Of a DNA stretch of 64,000 nucleotides, positions 1-13,976 are shown piece after piece. The stretch is from positions 18,112,060 to 18,176,059 of the forward strand of contig OZ038529.1 of the NCBI GenBank assembly GCA_964036665.1, in the 5' to 3' direction. The position numbers were made by a program, and so were the translations under genes. Each line of letters opens with the position of its first letter. Positions within the stretch are counted from its first letter, which is position 1. Origin of the DNA: Gordius sp. MW1. Its lineage: Eukaryota > Nematomorpha > Gordioida > Gordea > Gordiidae. The notes below the pieces were generated by a model. That model was not told where the DNA came from and did no database searches. It was given only the letters and a program-made list of their open reading frames with translations.

Positions 1-209
1 GAGTGAGGAATATAAATTTTTATAAACTATTTTCTATTGATTATTATTGCACGTTGCAAACATGTTTGGGACGTTTTAGATGCTTCTATATGGGATTAAA
101 AGTGGGCAATTTACCTGATAAAGGTTTTAAGATCGTAGGCAGCCTAGAACTCGACCCGATCGTGTTTAAAAATGAAAGATTGGTTTATATTTTATGTCAG
201 GGTTTATAA

Positions 210-369
210 CATGGGCGTAGCCAGCATTGGATTTAAAGGAGGGGCAAAAATCATTAAAGGAGGGCCAAAATGATCATTTTTTGAAATTTTAGCCATAATT
301 TTAAAAAATTTAAATGATTTTTTGGATTTAGAGGGGGGCAGCTGCCCCTCCCTGCCCCCCCCCCCTTGA
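210..369 (-). mobile_element. GGGCGTAGCC MITE, type B, right end lost
   Basis: CATGGGCGTAGCCAGCATTGG followed by the type B body in reverse orientation. The other end stops in a C-run without CTACGCCCATG. Confidence 0.7.
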
Positions 370-1579
370 TTGATAATAATTTTTAAGTTGATCTAACAGC
401 TTCTTGATGAAATTTGTTTTAAGACCAATATATAAGTAATTGGACCAATATAAGTAATTGTTTTGCCAGTACTCACCGTAGTAAAGAGAAGGAGGGTAGG
501 AAGTAGGCAGCTCTCACTCTGAATTTAAGAGGTCTTAAATCATATTGTTCATCCTTAAATTATTCCCAATTTTTTGGGCCACCCCAAAATGCAAACTTTG
601 GCAACTCCAATGCAGCAGTTTAATTTTTTTGTCCTAGATTCAATATGTATTAATTAATTTGGGGACCACTTAAGGACAAAAAAAATAATTTAAGCTGAGT
701 TGGGTTTAGACTCAAAATTTAGTATGGCTCGGGTTTGGGTATAAATTTTGACTTTGTAAACTAAGTTATGTTCTGACCCCAAATCGCCGATAGATGTTAT
801 GTTAAGATACATACAAATAATAAATTTTAAAACGCTTTTAAATTTTGGTTAAGCGTGATGTGATGGGCAGGCGTTTTAATTATATTTTTGGCAGAGCTGG
901 ACCTAAAGAAAATATTATCTATTATTCGAATTTAGATTATAGATCGATCTACTATAAACATGATGGCTTACATCGCTTACATCATGCCGTATCTATTTCT
1001 CAACTGTCAATTAAAACAATTAATTTATCAATTTGGATTTTTTTAAAACCATGCAGAGGCAATTTTTTAAAGAATTCATGCAATTAAATTTTAATAATAG
1101 TTATTATTTACGAGAGGACATTGGACCTTAACGTCGATTTGCATAAATTACCAAGGTTTTTCCGTGTTTAAGTCCAAAATATGAGATTGTTGAGCAAATC
1201 TAAGTTTGGTCGCTTTCACTTATGAATTACAACAAAATGCAACTCGTTATTGACCATAAAATGGTAATTTGCAAATCTATCCCTTCATCAATTCCACCTA
1301 ATAATTATCAATTTTTCGTGTTATCTAAACGGTTATTTATTTGTCATCAAAATTTTTGATTTGCATAAAAAATTTGTTTTTTGTCACGTGCATCCTACCC
1401 TAAGAGGGCAGCTCGCCCCCCCCCTAAACCTAAGATTTTATTTTAGACTAAGTATGGATAAAATTGTTTGCTTGGCCTTATTACGTTTTTTCTTTCCCTC
1501 TTCTTTTAAATCTGGTTAATCCCATTTATTATTAACGCCTATTTAAATTATAAATTGGTATATTCCGTTTTACGTAGAG

Positions 1580-1741
1580 CAAGGGCGTAGCCAAGGGGGG
1601 CAGGGAGGGGGGTTGCCCCCCACTAAATCCAAAAATTTGTTTAAATTTATAAAAATTATGGCTAAAATTACAAAAGATGATCATTTTGCCCTCCCTAAAT
1701 CATTATTGCCCCTTCTAATCCGAATCCTGGCTACGCCCATG
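1580..1741 (+). mobile_element. GGGCGTAGCC MITE, type B
   Basis: Ends CAAGGGCGTAGCC and GGCTACGCCCATG. 8-bp flanks ACGTAGAG and ACGTATAG agree at 7 of 8. The ORF at 1613 is part of the MITE. Confidence 0.85.
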
Positions 1742-1989
1742 ACGTATAGTTGTTTCCATATTGATTGTATTCGGAAATCTATCAGTGAACACCTAAAACT
1801 CAAATTGGTCCCTAAGACATAATTCCAAAATCAGGGAAAATCATCAATTTATTATACACATATCCTTTGTATTATAATTGAGATTGAAATATAAGAAAAA
1901 TTAGATTTTCGATTATGTTCACAAAAAATTATGTTTAATTTAACTTATTATATTTTTTTTAGCATTTTGTGTTTAATGGTCAAATTGAT

Positions 1990-2156
1990 CATAGGCTTAG
2001 TTAAAGGGTGGCAGGGTGGAGCGGCTCCCCCCCCCCCCTAAATCCAAAAATTATTTAAAATTTAATCTAATTATGGCGAAAATTTCAAAAATTATCATTT
2101 TGCCCCTCCCTAAATCATTATTGCCCCCTCTAAATCCAATCCTCGCTACTCCCAAG
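1990..2156 (+). mobile_element. GGGCGTAGCC MITE, type B, worn
   Basis: Type B body (GGCAGGGTGGAGCGGCTCC ... TTGCCCCCTCTAAATCC) with mutated ends CATAGGCTTAG and GCTACTCCCAAG. Confidence 0.65.
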
Positions 2157-3213
2157 ATTGGCAACATTAACATAATTTTTTTTGGCCATAATCTGTTAAT
2201 TGTCTCATAACTATCGAAAAATTAAAGTCATATTCGTAGGTATGATGCAGAAAATGACTACACCCAATCCACTCTAAATTGTAATAAAATCGGAGATTAT
2301 TTATTTTTTTCATTTCTGACGAGTAGACATTTCTTTTTAAATTATTCAGGTAAAAAATGATTACGCAAAACATTGCAAATGTTGCATGTAATATATCTCC
2401 CCTAATGGACAGACCAGTGGCGTAGCTCTTTTGTTCTCCCCCTTATGTAAAAATCCTGGCCCCTCCCCCAATCATATTTAAAATAGCGTAATTTAATTAA
2501 TAATAATTATTTTCATTAGTTTCTAAGTAAATTTTTTTATTGAGAAAGGTGACTTATTTATATTAAAATTTCGCTTTGTTATTTAATAACAACCCATGAA
2601 AAAAGGCGGGCAATTAAAACTTAACTTATTCTTAAAAACTTCAAACAACAGCTTACATTAAATAAGTACGTTAATTATCTGGGATTGGGGCAATACCGAA
2701 TTATTATGAAGACAGTCGCTACGCTATATATTTTTACCACTGGTAGCATTTTAAAAATATTAACGTTTTTATTGTGAATATACCCGTTCCATTTCGATAT
2801 ACGCCATATAATTTTATGTAACTTTAATATAAGCTTTTTAATTACATAGTTTCCTTGTCATTTAACTATATGCATTTTTCACTATAAATAGAATTTATTT
2901 TATTGCGGGTTTCGCTTAGAGACCTTCACGGCTAATTAACCGTATTTGCTTAAGGAGGCAACGGGGCGTGGAGGGGCCGTAATATAACCTTGTGGTCTCG
3001 GGCTGGATATAAGTAAGGTTAGCTGAGCCCAGTACAAAAATAGGTTTTTTGTGTATTATTAAGTACAAACAAAGATGTGTTTTTATGATGCTTTATATTA
3101 ATTTTTAATTATTTAATAAATTAATGATGAAAATAAAATTATATTATTCAAGGCGCATTTCAAATTGATGCGTGTTAATTAGAGACTATATTTGGACGTG
3201 GTTCTTTCCAAAC

Positions 3214-3381
3214 CATGGGCGTAGCTAGGTTTTGGATTAGGGGGGGGGGGGGGGGGGTGAGGCGTTTAAAAGTTTAAGGAGGGGCAAAACTTAAAAATTT
3301 TAATTTGAGGTTTTTTGCATTAAAAAAACTTCGTCATTTAGGGGCGCCCCCCCCCTGTCGCCCCTACTGGCTACGCTCATG
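3214..3381 (+). mobile_element. GGGCGTAGCC MITE, type A
   Basis: CATGGGCGTAGCTAGG with TTTTGGATTAG and a G-run, ending GGCTACGCTCATG. Flanks TTCCAAAC and CTCCAAAT agree at 6 of 8. Confidence 0.82.
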
Positions 3382-4241
3382 CTCCAAATATACACTTCGG
3401 AAATCTATAAATTTTAGAGTAAGCTAAGTAAAGTTTTTCTGTACGGTTCCAAGCTCGAATTTAATAAAAAAATATCCGGCAAAGTCCATTATTTTGATGG
3501 GCCCGGACCCTGTCCAGGGTTTATATATTTATAACGGGCGGGCTGATTGACCTAAAGAGACCCGTTGCAGGTCTCCAATTTCGCATGCTCATGTGTCAGT
3601 CGAAGGTAAATGAAAGAGAGAAGATCTAAAATTTGGGAACATAATATTGGTATGGACTTGATTTTTGAAAAAGTAATTACACAATGGAATACTTGATTAT
3701 TAAGTTTGACAAATGGCTATGGAATTTTTTTTCAAATCTCCATTGCCCCTCCCCACAGGTGCAAAATTTAATTTCAGCCCTCCTTACGCCATTGTGACAG
3801 ACTTTGTATAGTTGGATATCTAAGGGATAGTATATAGAGTTTTTAGACCAGCAGAAGATGGTCTCGTATTCTAAGATCAGAGTATGTATAAATATTTTGG
3901 CAAGACATGCTTGGCCCTATAATTTATAAACACTGTGCTTAGTCGAACCTGACAATTATTGAATCATTATAAAATAGGCAAAAGTCGTTCAATTACTTAA
4001 AAATTTCAATTTAAACTAAATGTCTTTAATATAGATTTTACTGCAGAAAATCTATGACAAACGTTTTCTTTACTCGCATTTCAAGTTATTTAACACTTCC
4101 TTGGTAAGGTGTAAAAAGTGGCTCAGATAAATAGTTATTTTCAAAACTTTTCAAACTTTTTCCCCCAACATTTTAAACTTTATTTATAAATTGCTGCATC
4201 AATATACCTATATAATATAATGGTAATAAATTTATATTAAT

Positions 4242-4404
4242 CATGGGCGTAGCCAAGGGGGGGGGGGCAGGGAGGGGCGGCTGACTCCCTCTAAATCCAA
4301 ATTTTTTTGAAATTTATTTAAATTAAAAATTCAAAAAATGTTCAGTTTGCCCCTCCCTAAATCATTATTGCCCCCCTCTAATTCCGATGCTGGCTACGCC
4401 CATG
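4242..4404 (+). mobile_element. GGGCGTAGCC MITE, type B, intact
   Basis: 163 bp, CATGGGCGTAGCC to GGCTACGCCCATG, with exact 8-bp duplication ATATTAAT. One of the best reference copies. Confidence 0.92.
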
Positions 4405-4732
4405 ATATTAATATTTAAACAACCCCTAAATTGTCTTTAGTTTTAAAACGACTTGGAGTCAAAGCTGACCAATTGGGTGTTTGCCCTTTTAATTGACGCT
4501 ACTCGGTCGATGGTAAAAATAGAGCTTAATTTCACATTCTTTACTTTATTAAATTAGGGACTTCATAAATCTCTTTCCTAGAAGGGGTCTATTCTTAATT
4601 AAAAACGCTATTGGTTACAAATCATGGTTAAAATTTTATCAATTAATTTATATACTATTCCCGTAAACATCAACAAAGGCAGAAAGTTTTGAGGATTTGA
4701 ATAATTGTGTGTATATTATTAATAGACCTAGA

Positions 4733-4908
4733 CATGGGCGCAGCCAAGGGGGGGGGGGCAGGGAGGGGCGGCCTGCCCCCCTCTTAATCCTAAAATTTGT
4801 TGAAATAATATTTCAAAAAATTATGGCTAAAATTTCAAAAAATTATCATTTTGCCCCTCCTTAAATCATTTTTGCCCCCCTCTAATTCCATAGCTGGCTA
4901 AGCCCATG
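4733..4908 (+). mobile_element. GGGCGTAGCC MITE, type B
   Basis: CATGGGCGCAGCC to GGCTAAGCCCATG; flanks GACCTAGA and GACCTAAA agree at 7 of 8. Confidence 0.87.
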
Positions 4909-6717
4909 GACCTAAAGTTGAGTGCTCGATAAGGCTTTGCCTTATCATTTTAAGCTGTCAAGTTATTTGAAGGACTTTCTTTTAGCAAAAAAAATTAAGC
5001 TGTTTTTTCTCTAAAATTCTATAAATGTTGTCAAAATGGACCAATTTTGCAGCTTCGGTATATAAATGTAAAGTCTTCTTTAAATTTTCTGATAAAAGTA
5101 ATAAAATTTGTCAAAACCTAAATCTACAAGTGAAAAGTTTCCGTTCTGATGGACAAGCAACATGAGGAGAAATTAAAAAATTCATATCTTCCTCCCCCGC
5201 CGTCCAAATAACTTGACTAGTGATTGATCAAATAATTATATTTATTGAGATAAATTAACACCTACATGTTGGAAAGTTAAACTGTGCAAATCTTTATATA
5301 ATTGATTAAAGAATAATATATATTAGGTTGATATCCAAACTTTTATATTGTAATTAAACAGGACTAATCTTACTGTACATGAGAGGCGAATTTCGTATGT
5401 TGCCTTTATATGATGTTTTTTCCAGCCTCACATTTAACCCAATTTCAAAATTCTTAGATCATTAGGTACTTTTTTTAACCTTTATTTACTATCCCCATTC
5501 CTGTTTGATGTTTTTTGAAATACATTCTATATGATTATAAACAGTTTGTAACAATTTTTAGGCCAATGAATTTTTCAAACCAATTCGTTTTTACGTAATC
5601 TCACCCCAAAAAAGTGCCTTGCCAAAATTAATTTGTTAATTTTAAACAAAAGTGGCCCATTCATATCTGTCACCACGGTAAGTTATGTCAAGATTAAATA
5701 TTATGACAGTAATCATATAGGGTTTAAAAAATAATCAGTTAATCAACCCAAACTTGACTCGGTGAGTTTAGCTGATAGTGAGGACCTTCACTCGTGCTTC
5801 CCATACCCAATGTTTGGGGGTGTTTAGATTACTTAGCAGCAATATTATTTTATTCATATACAAAAATTCTATTAAAGTCTTAAAAGTTGTTAAAATATGC
5901 ATCAAATTTATTCATGATCGTGATTAATCTTTAATTAAATATTGATTCTGATCTCCCATGGATTTTAATAAAAGCAACTTAATTAGTTCCCCAATTAAAG
6001 CATTAATAGCTCATGGAATATGTAAGAATTTAAACTATTTTAGCACCAACTTTTACGATCTGTTTTATTATGTTTTATAAAATTATTGTACAAAATTTAC
6101 CACAGGTGTTAGGTGGATGACACGATAATAAACAGATTCTACTTAGCGGTATCATATAATAGAACTGAATGGAACTCTTTTTTTACCTTAATAAATTAAT
6201 CAAAAATTGAGGTTACATTAAGTATTGATTTTTTTAGTGGCAATCTCCATGTCATTACGACGTTATTCCCCTGGCCATAAAATCTCTCGTCATTGACCAA
6301 TTAAACGCGATTTACATACATATACATAGATAGTGTTGTTTAGCAATTGCATGACAATAATGATAGTCCTAAACTCATGATTAAGATGTGTTTTTTTTAC
6401 ACTCGATCAGTCAAGTGAAAAAATTGGTTAAATTTCATAAAATTAATATTTTCAATAAATGTTATGTGCCCTAGTTGTATTACAGCCTGGGACATTAATG
6501 AACATCTCTCCATTATCATAAAAAAGGCCCTAAATTGAGTATACCTTTAATAATAAATATCAATTTTATTATAAAAAATATCTAAATTTTAATTTTATCC
6601 GAAATTGAATGATTAATATGCTTATTTGGGGGGACATTTTCTAATTGGGGGACATTTTTTAACCTTTTCAATTCGGCAAGATGTTTTCGGCAAGTTGACG
6701 GGCCACCGTATTATAAT
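4909..6717. other. intergenic, nothing recognised
   Basis: AT-rich, no ORF of note, no repeat ends seen. Confidence 0.5.
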
Positions 6718-6905
6718 CATGGGCGTAGCCAGGTTTTGGATTAGGGGGGGGGGGCTAAAGTTGTTTTTCAATTGGGGGGGGTGGGGGGGGGCGGAGGTGC
6801 AAAACATGAAGGGTCAAGGGAGGACACCATTGGAAAATGGTCCTTAGTGGTTATTGCATTAAAATTTTTTTTGTCATTTACGGGGGGCTGCCTGGCACCA
6901 GCACC
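6718..6905 (+). mobile_element. GGGCGTAGCC MITE, type A, right end worn
   Basis: CATGGGCGTAGCCAGG, TTTTGGATTAG, G-runs and the ATTGCATTAAAATTTTTTTT tail of type A. The right end has decayed to CTGGCACCAGC. ORFs on both strands here are MITE sequence. Confidence 0.75.
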
Positions 6906-7460
6906 CTCTACTTTTCTTTCCCTTCTCAAACAACCAAACTTATAATGGGTATAATTACTTAAGAAAAAAATTAAAAATTTGTCCAAATAAAAAGGATGAT
7001 TTTATAAATGTTCCTCTCTAATTGTCGTGGACAACTTCATTTTTTAAATTTGCTGTTTCCTTTGCCCATGGCATTCGGTAAAGATAGTCAGAAAACTCTC
7101 CAAGTTCTAGTTGGGATTGTTATATAAACTTCTTCAGGTCAGTAAAAATGGGACACAATTGATTGATCCTAAATTCAAGAGGTAATCGAATGGTCAACAA
7201 ACTGCATTAATTAAAAATGCCCAGCAACTATAAAAAATAAAAGTTTTACAGTTATTGTTACTTTTGTTTCTTCTGGCCTAATTTTAGATAGAATCGTTTA
7301 TTTTAGGGCCAAATTAATGTATCTTGGTGGAGCCGAAGGTTTTTTTAGTATTGCGTTAGTTGAGCTCATGATTAATTTTTTTAAGGCGAGGTCGATTTGC
7401 AAAATCTCGATTATGGAGGACTCTGGATGTATAAATCATTTATCATTCATTATTGACATG

Positions 7461-7627
7461 CATGGACGTAGCCAGGTTTTGGATTAGAAGGGGGGCGAAA
7501 ATTTTTTAAATTCAATTGGGGGGGGGGGGGGAGGGGCAAAACATAATTTTTAAGGGTTTCTGTATTGAAATTTTTTGCCATTTAGGGGGGGGATGGCCGC
7601 CCTCCCCCCTCCCTGGCTACGCCCATG
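7461..7627 (+). mobile_element. GGGCGTAGCC MITE, type A
   Basis: CATGGACGTAGCC to GGCTACGCCCATG, flanks TTGACATG and TTAACATG (7 of 8). Confidence 0.88.
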
Positions 7628-7734
7628 TTAACATGCCTTATAAGGTATTTTAGGTCATTTGTTTTAACTCCATAAAGCCAGGGCTCACGCCTATTTGTTA
7701 AAAAACATATTTCATTAAATCTTTATTCCTTAAA

Positions 7735-7857
7735 GCCCCCCCCCCTAAATGCAAAAAGCCTTAAAAATTAAAAAAAAATTATGTTTTACCCCCACCCCCT
7801 AATTGAACTTTTCGCCTCCCCCCCCCCCCCCTAATCCAAAATCTAGCTACGCCCATG
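7735..7857 (-). mobile_element. GGGCGTAGCC MITE, type A, partial
   Basis: Reverse copy ending AGCTACGCCCATG; the opposite end stops in a C-run. It lies 107 bp from another type A copy in opposite orientation, so the pair could form a hairpin. Confidence 0.78.
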
Positions 7858-9535
7858 AACGAGGTCTTACAAATTGGAGCTAAACCTTAAATATGAGAGT
7901 TTGGTGATAGGGACCGATTTAATGTGGTTAATATTAATATTTGTACCCAAATTTTGTAAAAAATTTAAAAAAATCGCAAAAAAGGCGAGCAAGAAGAAAG
8001 CATAACATACGTGTAGACGTTATGATTACGTTACGAAGATGGATAAATAAAATTATATACATGTCCTCCTGCCTAGTAGCTAGCCTATTCCCGTCTCATA
8101 AATGAGTTGGGAGGGGCCTAGACATCAGTTGAGTACGATTACACACGTTACACTATCCTTTGATCTCTTCCCGACCTAGACATGATGGGAAATAAACTCA
8201 TGGAGCTATGTGGAGGGGAGAAGGGAATTAATAAATAAAAAACATTGGTGGTCTAGAATAACTAATTTTTTAATTTTCCGTGATTAATTTTAAATTTAAT
8301 TTTTAAGCTTAAACTAATTCAAAAAAATCATGTTTCCACGCAAGCAAAGCAATTGAGTGACCACTAAGAATCATTTTCCAATGGTGTCCTCCCCTAACCC
8401 TTCAAACACTCTTGATCCTGGTTTCTCCTCCTGCCATTTCACGCTAGTAACATTTCACTTTTCCATCCCCATTTTTACAATACATTATTAATTTTATTTA
8501 TATTATATATGCTTTATATGTTTATGTATGTTATGTTATTATTACTACGATGTTATGAGCGTGTATCTACCATCTTTCACATCACATTTTTCATTTTTAT
8601 GTAAGCAAGCAGGCATGGTGTACTACTCTACGATTTGCTGCGCGCTTTAAGTTACATGAGCAGCAAACGTATATATATATATAGTAGAGTAGAGATATGA
8701 CAGGACTATGATTTATGTGATTGATAGCTAGATGTAACCCAACCCAGCCCTGCCTCCCCTCCCAAACACTCTATAGAGGCTTGCTTTGACGGCACCCTAG
8801 TAAAGGAAGATCAGAAGATTGCCGCGCCTTTGATATTGTGCCGACATATATTTCCTGGGGGGACACCCCGCGAATGTTTGGATTGAATGTATACGAGAAT
8901 ACATGGTATAAATTGTTAGGCGGGCCCAATTCAATGTAAATATGCAGGAGTGCCATAGGCTGTTGTTACTGGATGTTTTAGTTTTAATGGTGTTTTATCT
9001 TATAAAAATCTGGATTTTTTAAACACTCCTTGCCTCCCTGCTATAACAAAAACTCCTTCCTGCCTAAAAAAACGGCCTGCGTCTCCTATAATTTTATATT
9101 ATTAGTAAAGTGGGAGTTTATAAGGGAGTTTTAACATTTATTTTAATATGGGTGGTCTATATATTAATGCTGAAGGATAATTACAAAAATCGATAGGGCG
9201 GAGTCTTTATTGATCTGATCCTAATTAAAGCTTTCCTATGTTTATATCAATAAGAAATGGTTGTTAAAATTTTAGATACTCTAAACACGTGCTTTAGCAA
9301 AAACTTTTGTGGTATCGTGAAGGCTTTTATTAAAATAAAAGATTCCTATTATGAATATAAATGTATTTTTGTAAAATCAAATTCAACCCTAAACTGATAC
9401 ATAATTTCACGTGAAAACATTAACTTTCTCCAAAAATGCAAACCTCCAATATATATGAGTCACTCAAGAAATCTAATTAAATTCACAAAAAAATTTATTA
9501 TGAATATATTAAAATGACTTGCTTTTCGCTAGGAA

Positions 9536-9672
9536 CATGGGCGCAACTAGGGGGGGGGGGGCTGCCTCCATCTCCCAATCCAAAAATTCCTAAATAGATT
9601 AAAATAGTAGAATTATAAAATTCAAAATTTTGCACCCTAGGTCATTCCTGCGTTCTTCTATTTCACGTCCTG
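9536..9672 (+). mobile_element. GGGCGTAGCC MITE, type B, worn
   Basis: CATGGGCGCAACTAGG and a G-run followed by a type B body. The right end has decayed to CACGTCCTGG. Confidence 0.55.
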
Positions 9673-9793
9673 GTGGGAGGAGCTATTTTTCTGTTCCAAG
9701 TTTAAAAAGGTTAGGTGCTCCCCTAAGCAACACAACCTGAATTTTATTATGCAGAAAGTAGTCAAAAAAGTTAGGCAACAATTTAATGTTGAG

Positions 9794-9952
9794 CATAGGC
9801 GTAGCCAGGGGGAGGCAGGGAGGGGCGGCTGCCCCCCACTAAATCCGAAAAACTTTTAAATTTTATTAATTAAAACTAAAATATCTAAAAATGATAATCC
9901 CTAAATAATTATTGCACCCCCCCCCCCAGTTCCGATCCTGACTACGCCCATG
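9794..9952 (+). mobile_element. GGGCGTAGCC MITE, type B
   Basis: CATAGGCGTAGCC to GACTACGCCCATG, complete body. The flanks ATGTTGAG and CTGTTAGG are similar but worn. Confidence 0.83.
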
Positions 9953-12900
9953 CTGTTAGGTATTTTAAATTTCGCTTCATTATGATTCGTGAATAATTTG
10001 ACACACCAGATTTACAAATTTTCAGAAATTTGTATCTAATTACTTAAAAGGTAAAAGCGGTCTTTTAATTTTTCTTTAGTTTTCATTACAAAAATTTGAT
10101 CATTGTTTGAAAATAACAAGTCATGTTATAAATATCTAGTTCTTAACAAACAAATTTATTGTAACTTAAAATAAAACAAAAAGTTCTGCCTTATTTTAAG
10201 ATTGAATTCATGTTAAATATAGTTTTAACTTACTAAAATACGATTTATTTAATTTCATACATTAAATAAAGTATTAACTTTTTTATCCTTATAAAATACA
10301 TGCCAGAGTTGCTTGGATTAAAAAGTGGCAAGATTATTCACTTTAAATTTTAATTTACCAAAAATTATAGAAATTTTAAAGGAAAGCTGCCCTCTACTGC
10401 CTAAGCTCTTGTAAGTTCACCATGCACGTTTTTTATTGCTTTTGCAATTATAAGAGTAAAATTAGTAGACATAATTTCCATTTAAAATTTGTGAATCTTA
10501 TGACAGAAAATTTAAAATTTGACGTACTGAGAGGGGAAAAAATAGAGTGAACTTAATTTGCATTTTGGTATTCTGGCATGCGTGTTAGTGAAATGGTCAA
10601 ACATTTAAAGAGGACAAAAAACATATAAAGATTTTTCGCGTATAATTTAAGGGCATGCATGCTACATAATTAATATGCAATCCAAGCGTCATACTTTTAA
10701 ATTATGTTCTTTAAATGATAAATAAAGCTTTATATAGGCAAGTTTTATCATTTTAAACAAACTTAATTTTAGGTTTTCAAATAATTTGAGTAGTCTGATT
10801 TTGTTTAGGACCGAAATCGTAACTTGTGAGAACGCATACACCTCGTTTGCAAATCATTTAAATTATAACATCATATAATTTAATTTTTAAAAAAGTAAAT
10901 TTGCCATTTATTTATTTTTTAATTTTAAGAAGATTTATTAACCAATTAATTAAATTCAATAAGATCACCACATGCACATACATCTATGATGTTGTCTTTT
11001 CTTTTTAAATTTAGAGATTAATTCATTTCAAATAATAACATTTAAATGCAAATAGGATTATGATTCATAATTAGGATCGGCGGGGTTAAAGAAATTTTGG
11101 CCTAAAGAATTTTAATAAATTTTAGAAAAACGTAGAACAGAAAAACGCTGCAAAACGTAGTATTTTTAGGTTTGCATTAATTTAGTATTTATTTTTTAAC
11201 ATGTATGATGCTTTAAGTAAATCAATGCCCAATAACAATATTTTTTATTTATTTAATTTAATCTTCCAATAAATAATTTATTATATTTTAACCAAATTGT
11301 CCTTCAAATACAAAAATTTCAAATTTCGGATGTGTTTGAAATAAATTAACCTGAGGGAGGAATAAAAAAACCGTTGCTAAAAACTTAAATCCCATGTTTC
11401 AAGATAAAAGGTCTCTTGTTGTTTTTAAAAATCAAAAAAGGTCAATCAAAAAAGGTCTTGGACCAAATATTTTGTAAGTTTCATGGAATTGATTTGTGAA
11501 CAATGAGGTATAGGATGGGGTGGGGTATTTATCTCACCGTTCCTCACCTCATCAGAAAACAAATCTTGTTGACAGTATATTTTAAACGAGTACTTTATTT
11601 TGTATAATTGTAATTTGGTTAAATTATTTTACATTTCAAAATAGATAGAATTAATAGATTATTGTGATTATTTTTTCTTAATAAAGGAAAGATTTTTTTG
11701 CACTTAACTTGCCCTCACTCTACCTTAATCTTTCATCATAAACTTAGGGCAGGAATAAGCAATCGTAATATAGCAATCCAATTAATAACGATTTGTTGAA
11801 AAATTTGCCAAAATATTTTGGGACCCGCTGAGGGCAATTAATTGCGATAAATTTTTGGTGGCGACGTTAACAATTATGAAACGAATGGTCGATTAGCTAA
11901 ACATAGATAATTAATTTTTGATGACCGAATTTTAATTTCGTCCTTTAATTTAGCTTAGCCATTATTAATCTTTCAAATTTTAGAATGAGTCTTAAAGCGC
12001 CCTTCTAATTTAGACGTGGCATAATTTTTCTCCACTAACGTGATTTAGTTTTATAGATTCATAATTTTTTGTTTTTAAATATACATTTTTGTAAATGCAA
12101 AATCGTTCAAGAATCAAGATTTTGCATCGTGCGAGTAGCGGTTGAATCGATACCAGAAGCTTCAAATGAATTGGCTAGTCGCCTCGGCTACGTTTTAACG
12201 CTCATTGCATCGCTTCGAAAAGTTTATTTAGGAAGACAAATATTTAGTGTCTATAATTCTATTAACATTATGTCGGGTAAAATCTAAAATAAAACCATTG
12301 ACTCTGCCGATTGATTTTGTACAACCCACTAGGACAAAGTGGGACATGCAGAGATAAGGATTTTTAAAACTTATATTATTTGCAGAACCATGAAAATTTA
12401 TAATTTAAATAAATGGTTTTTTTATGTTTATATTCTTTACACTATATTTTAGGTTAGGATTTATTCTTTAGTAATATATGTACCAGAAGATATGCATATG
12501 GCCAAACCACAGAGAAGTACCTATGCGTTCTTTGTTTAAATTCAAAAATTTAACCCTCTATTTTATTGAATTTTTCGACTTATATATTCTATATTATAAT
12601 ATCAACGTGTTTAATGAACTAATATTTATTCTTTCCAAATATCTTTAGAATTTATATTTATTTTAAGGCTCTCTTATTAAGACGATTAAATAAAAATGCA
12701 TTTCAATGTTGTCCTAATTAAATAAATTATTTGTTGACTTGTATTATTATATTACCATTTTTTAAAGAAGTATATAGAGCGAGATAAGCAAATTTAATTA
12801 ACCATTAATAAAATACGTTATAAACATTTTGTAACCAAGGCGCTTGGAGAATTCGCTCAAACAAGTAATTTTTAGCAAAAAATAATTTTATGCCGAAAAT

Positions 12901-12975
12901 AATTTTGGCGACACCAAATTTTTGAATGTGTCGCGGAAATATATTGTTACCTTTTTATAACCTATTATATCCGAT

Positions 12976-13152
12976 CATGGGCATGGGCATAGCGAGATTT
13001 TAGATTAAAGGGGGGGGGGCGAAACGTTTAAAAGTTCAATAAGGGTAGGGGGGGGCAAAACACAAAATTTTAAATTTTTAAGGGTTTTTGCATTGAAGTT
13101 TTTTTTCGTCATTTAGAGAGGGGAGCGGCCGCCCCCCCTGGCTACGCCCATG
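12976..13152 (+). mobile_element. GGGCGTAGCC MITE, type A
   Basis: CATGGGCATGGGCATAGCG (a six-base duplication of the terminus) to GGCTACGCCCATG. Flanks TATCCGAT and TATCCTAT agree at 7 of 8. Confidence 0.87.
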
Positions 13153-13634
13153 TATCCTATTTTATAAATTAGTTGATATAATTGATTAAAAATTTAATTT
13201 TTAGATTTCAATATAATATTAAATAATGTCCGCCAAATATAACACCTGTATAATATAATTCAATCAGTTTATTTCGCTGTCAAGTTGTGCAATAATGACC
13301 GATTTTCACAAGATACTTATTTTATTCCTAATGTTTTGTTGATATATCATATAATTTTAACCCTATCCTAAGCATCAGTAAGTTCCCTCTACTCATTTTT
13401 GATTGTAATAAAATTATCAGAAAAAGTATTTCGAGCGAGTTTAAATTTTACTTATAAATCGGCCCGAAGGCGACTAAAATTAAAGTCTTTGCTATAGAAT
13501 TGTATACAAATGTTATTGCATATTTTTCAACCTTACTTTTTGAAGTTTTATTTACCTTAACAAATCGTATCTATTTTTTTTCCAAGCAGGCCCCGAACTT
13601 TCGAATAATCTTATAATATGGATATAAGGCTAAA

Positions 13635-13802
13635 CATGAGCGTAGCCAACGGGAGGTAGGAAAGGGGAGGGGTAGCTATCCCCCCCCCCTCCTTATCCAA
13701 AAATCCTTAATATTTAATAAAACCAAGTTAATATAGAATGATTTTTGTCCCACAATCCTCATTATTTCCGCCCCCTTATTTCAAATCTTGGCAACATCCA
13801 TG
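13635..13802 (+). mobile_element. GGGCGTAGCC MITE, type B
   Basis: CATGAGCGTAGCC to GGCAACATCCATG; flanks AGGCTAAA and AGGCTTAA agree at 7 of 8. Confidence 0.8.
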
Positions 13803-13976
13803 AGGCTTAAACATTATATAACTTCCTAATTGTTTTTGAAAAGCTAAGTAAACTTATTCAACTGAAGCCTTGCTTTTGAATTTCTAACAGACTCATTAGA
13901 GTGTCATTCTTGCCGCAAACATAAATGGTGTTAAAGGAGATCAATGATATTAAATACAAAACACATAAGGTCTTCC

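Larger units (their letters stand above)
371..3213. other. intergenic, AT-rich with MITE scraps
   Basis: Apart from the MITEs listed at 1580 and 1990 there are only fragments of the same family (a C-run near 1410, TGGCGTAGCTC near 2417). No gene seen; the short ORFs are low-complexity. Confidence 0.5.
7858..12975. other. intergenic 3' of Antp, nothing firm
   Basis: AT-rich except 8580-9080, which has near-normal GC, a TA run at 8670 and a 61-codon minus-strand ORF (8771-8956) that I cannot name. A 72-codon ORF at 12069 is also unnamed. Two MITEs at 9536 and 9794. No Hox-cluster microRNA that I know (mir-10, iab-4) was seen. Confidence 0.4.

Noticed and set aside
6622..6986. Pro-rich and Gly-rich ORFs on both strands
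   Set aside because: They are MITE sequence with G-runs.
8860..8930. Hox-cluster microRNA hairpin
   Set aside because: GTATAC-type inverted bits are present, but the mature mir-10 or iab-4 sequences are absent and the stem is too short.
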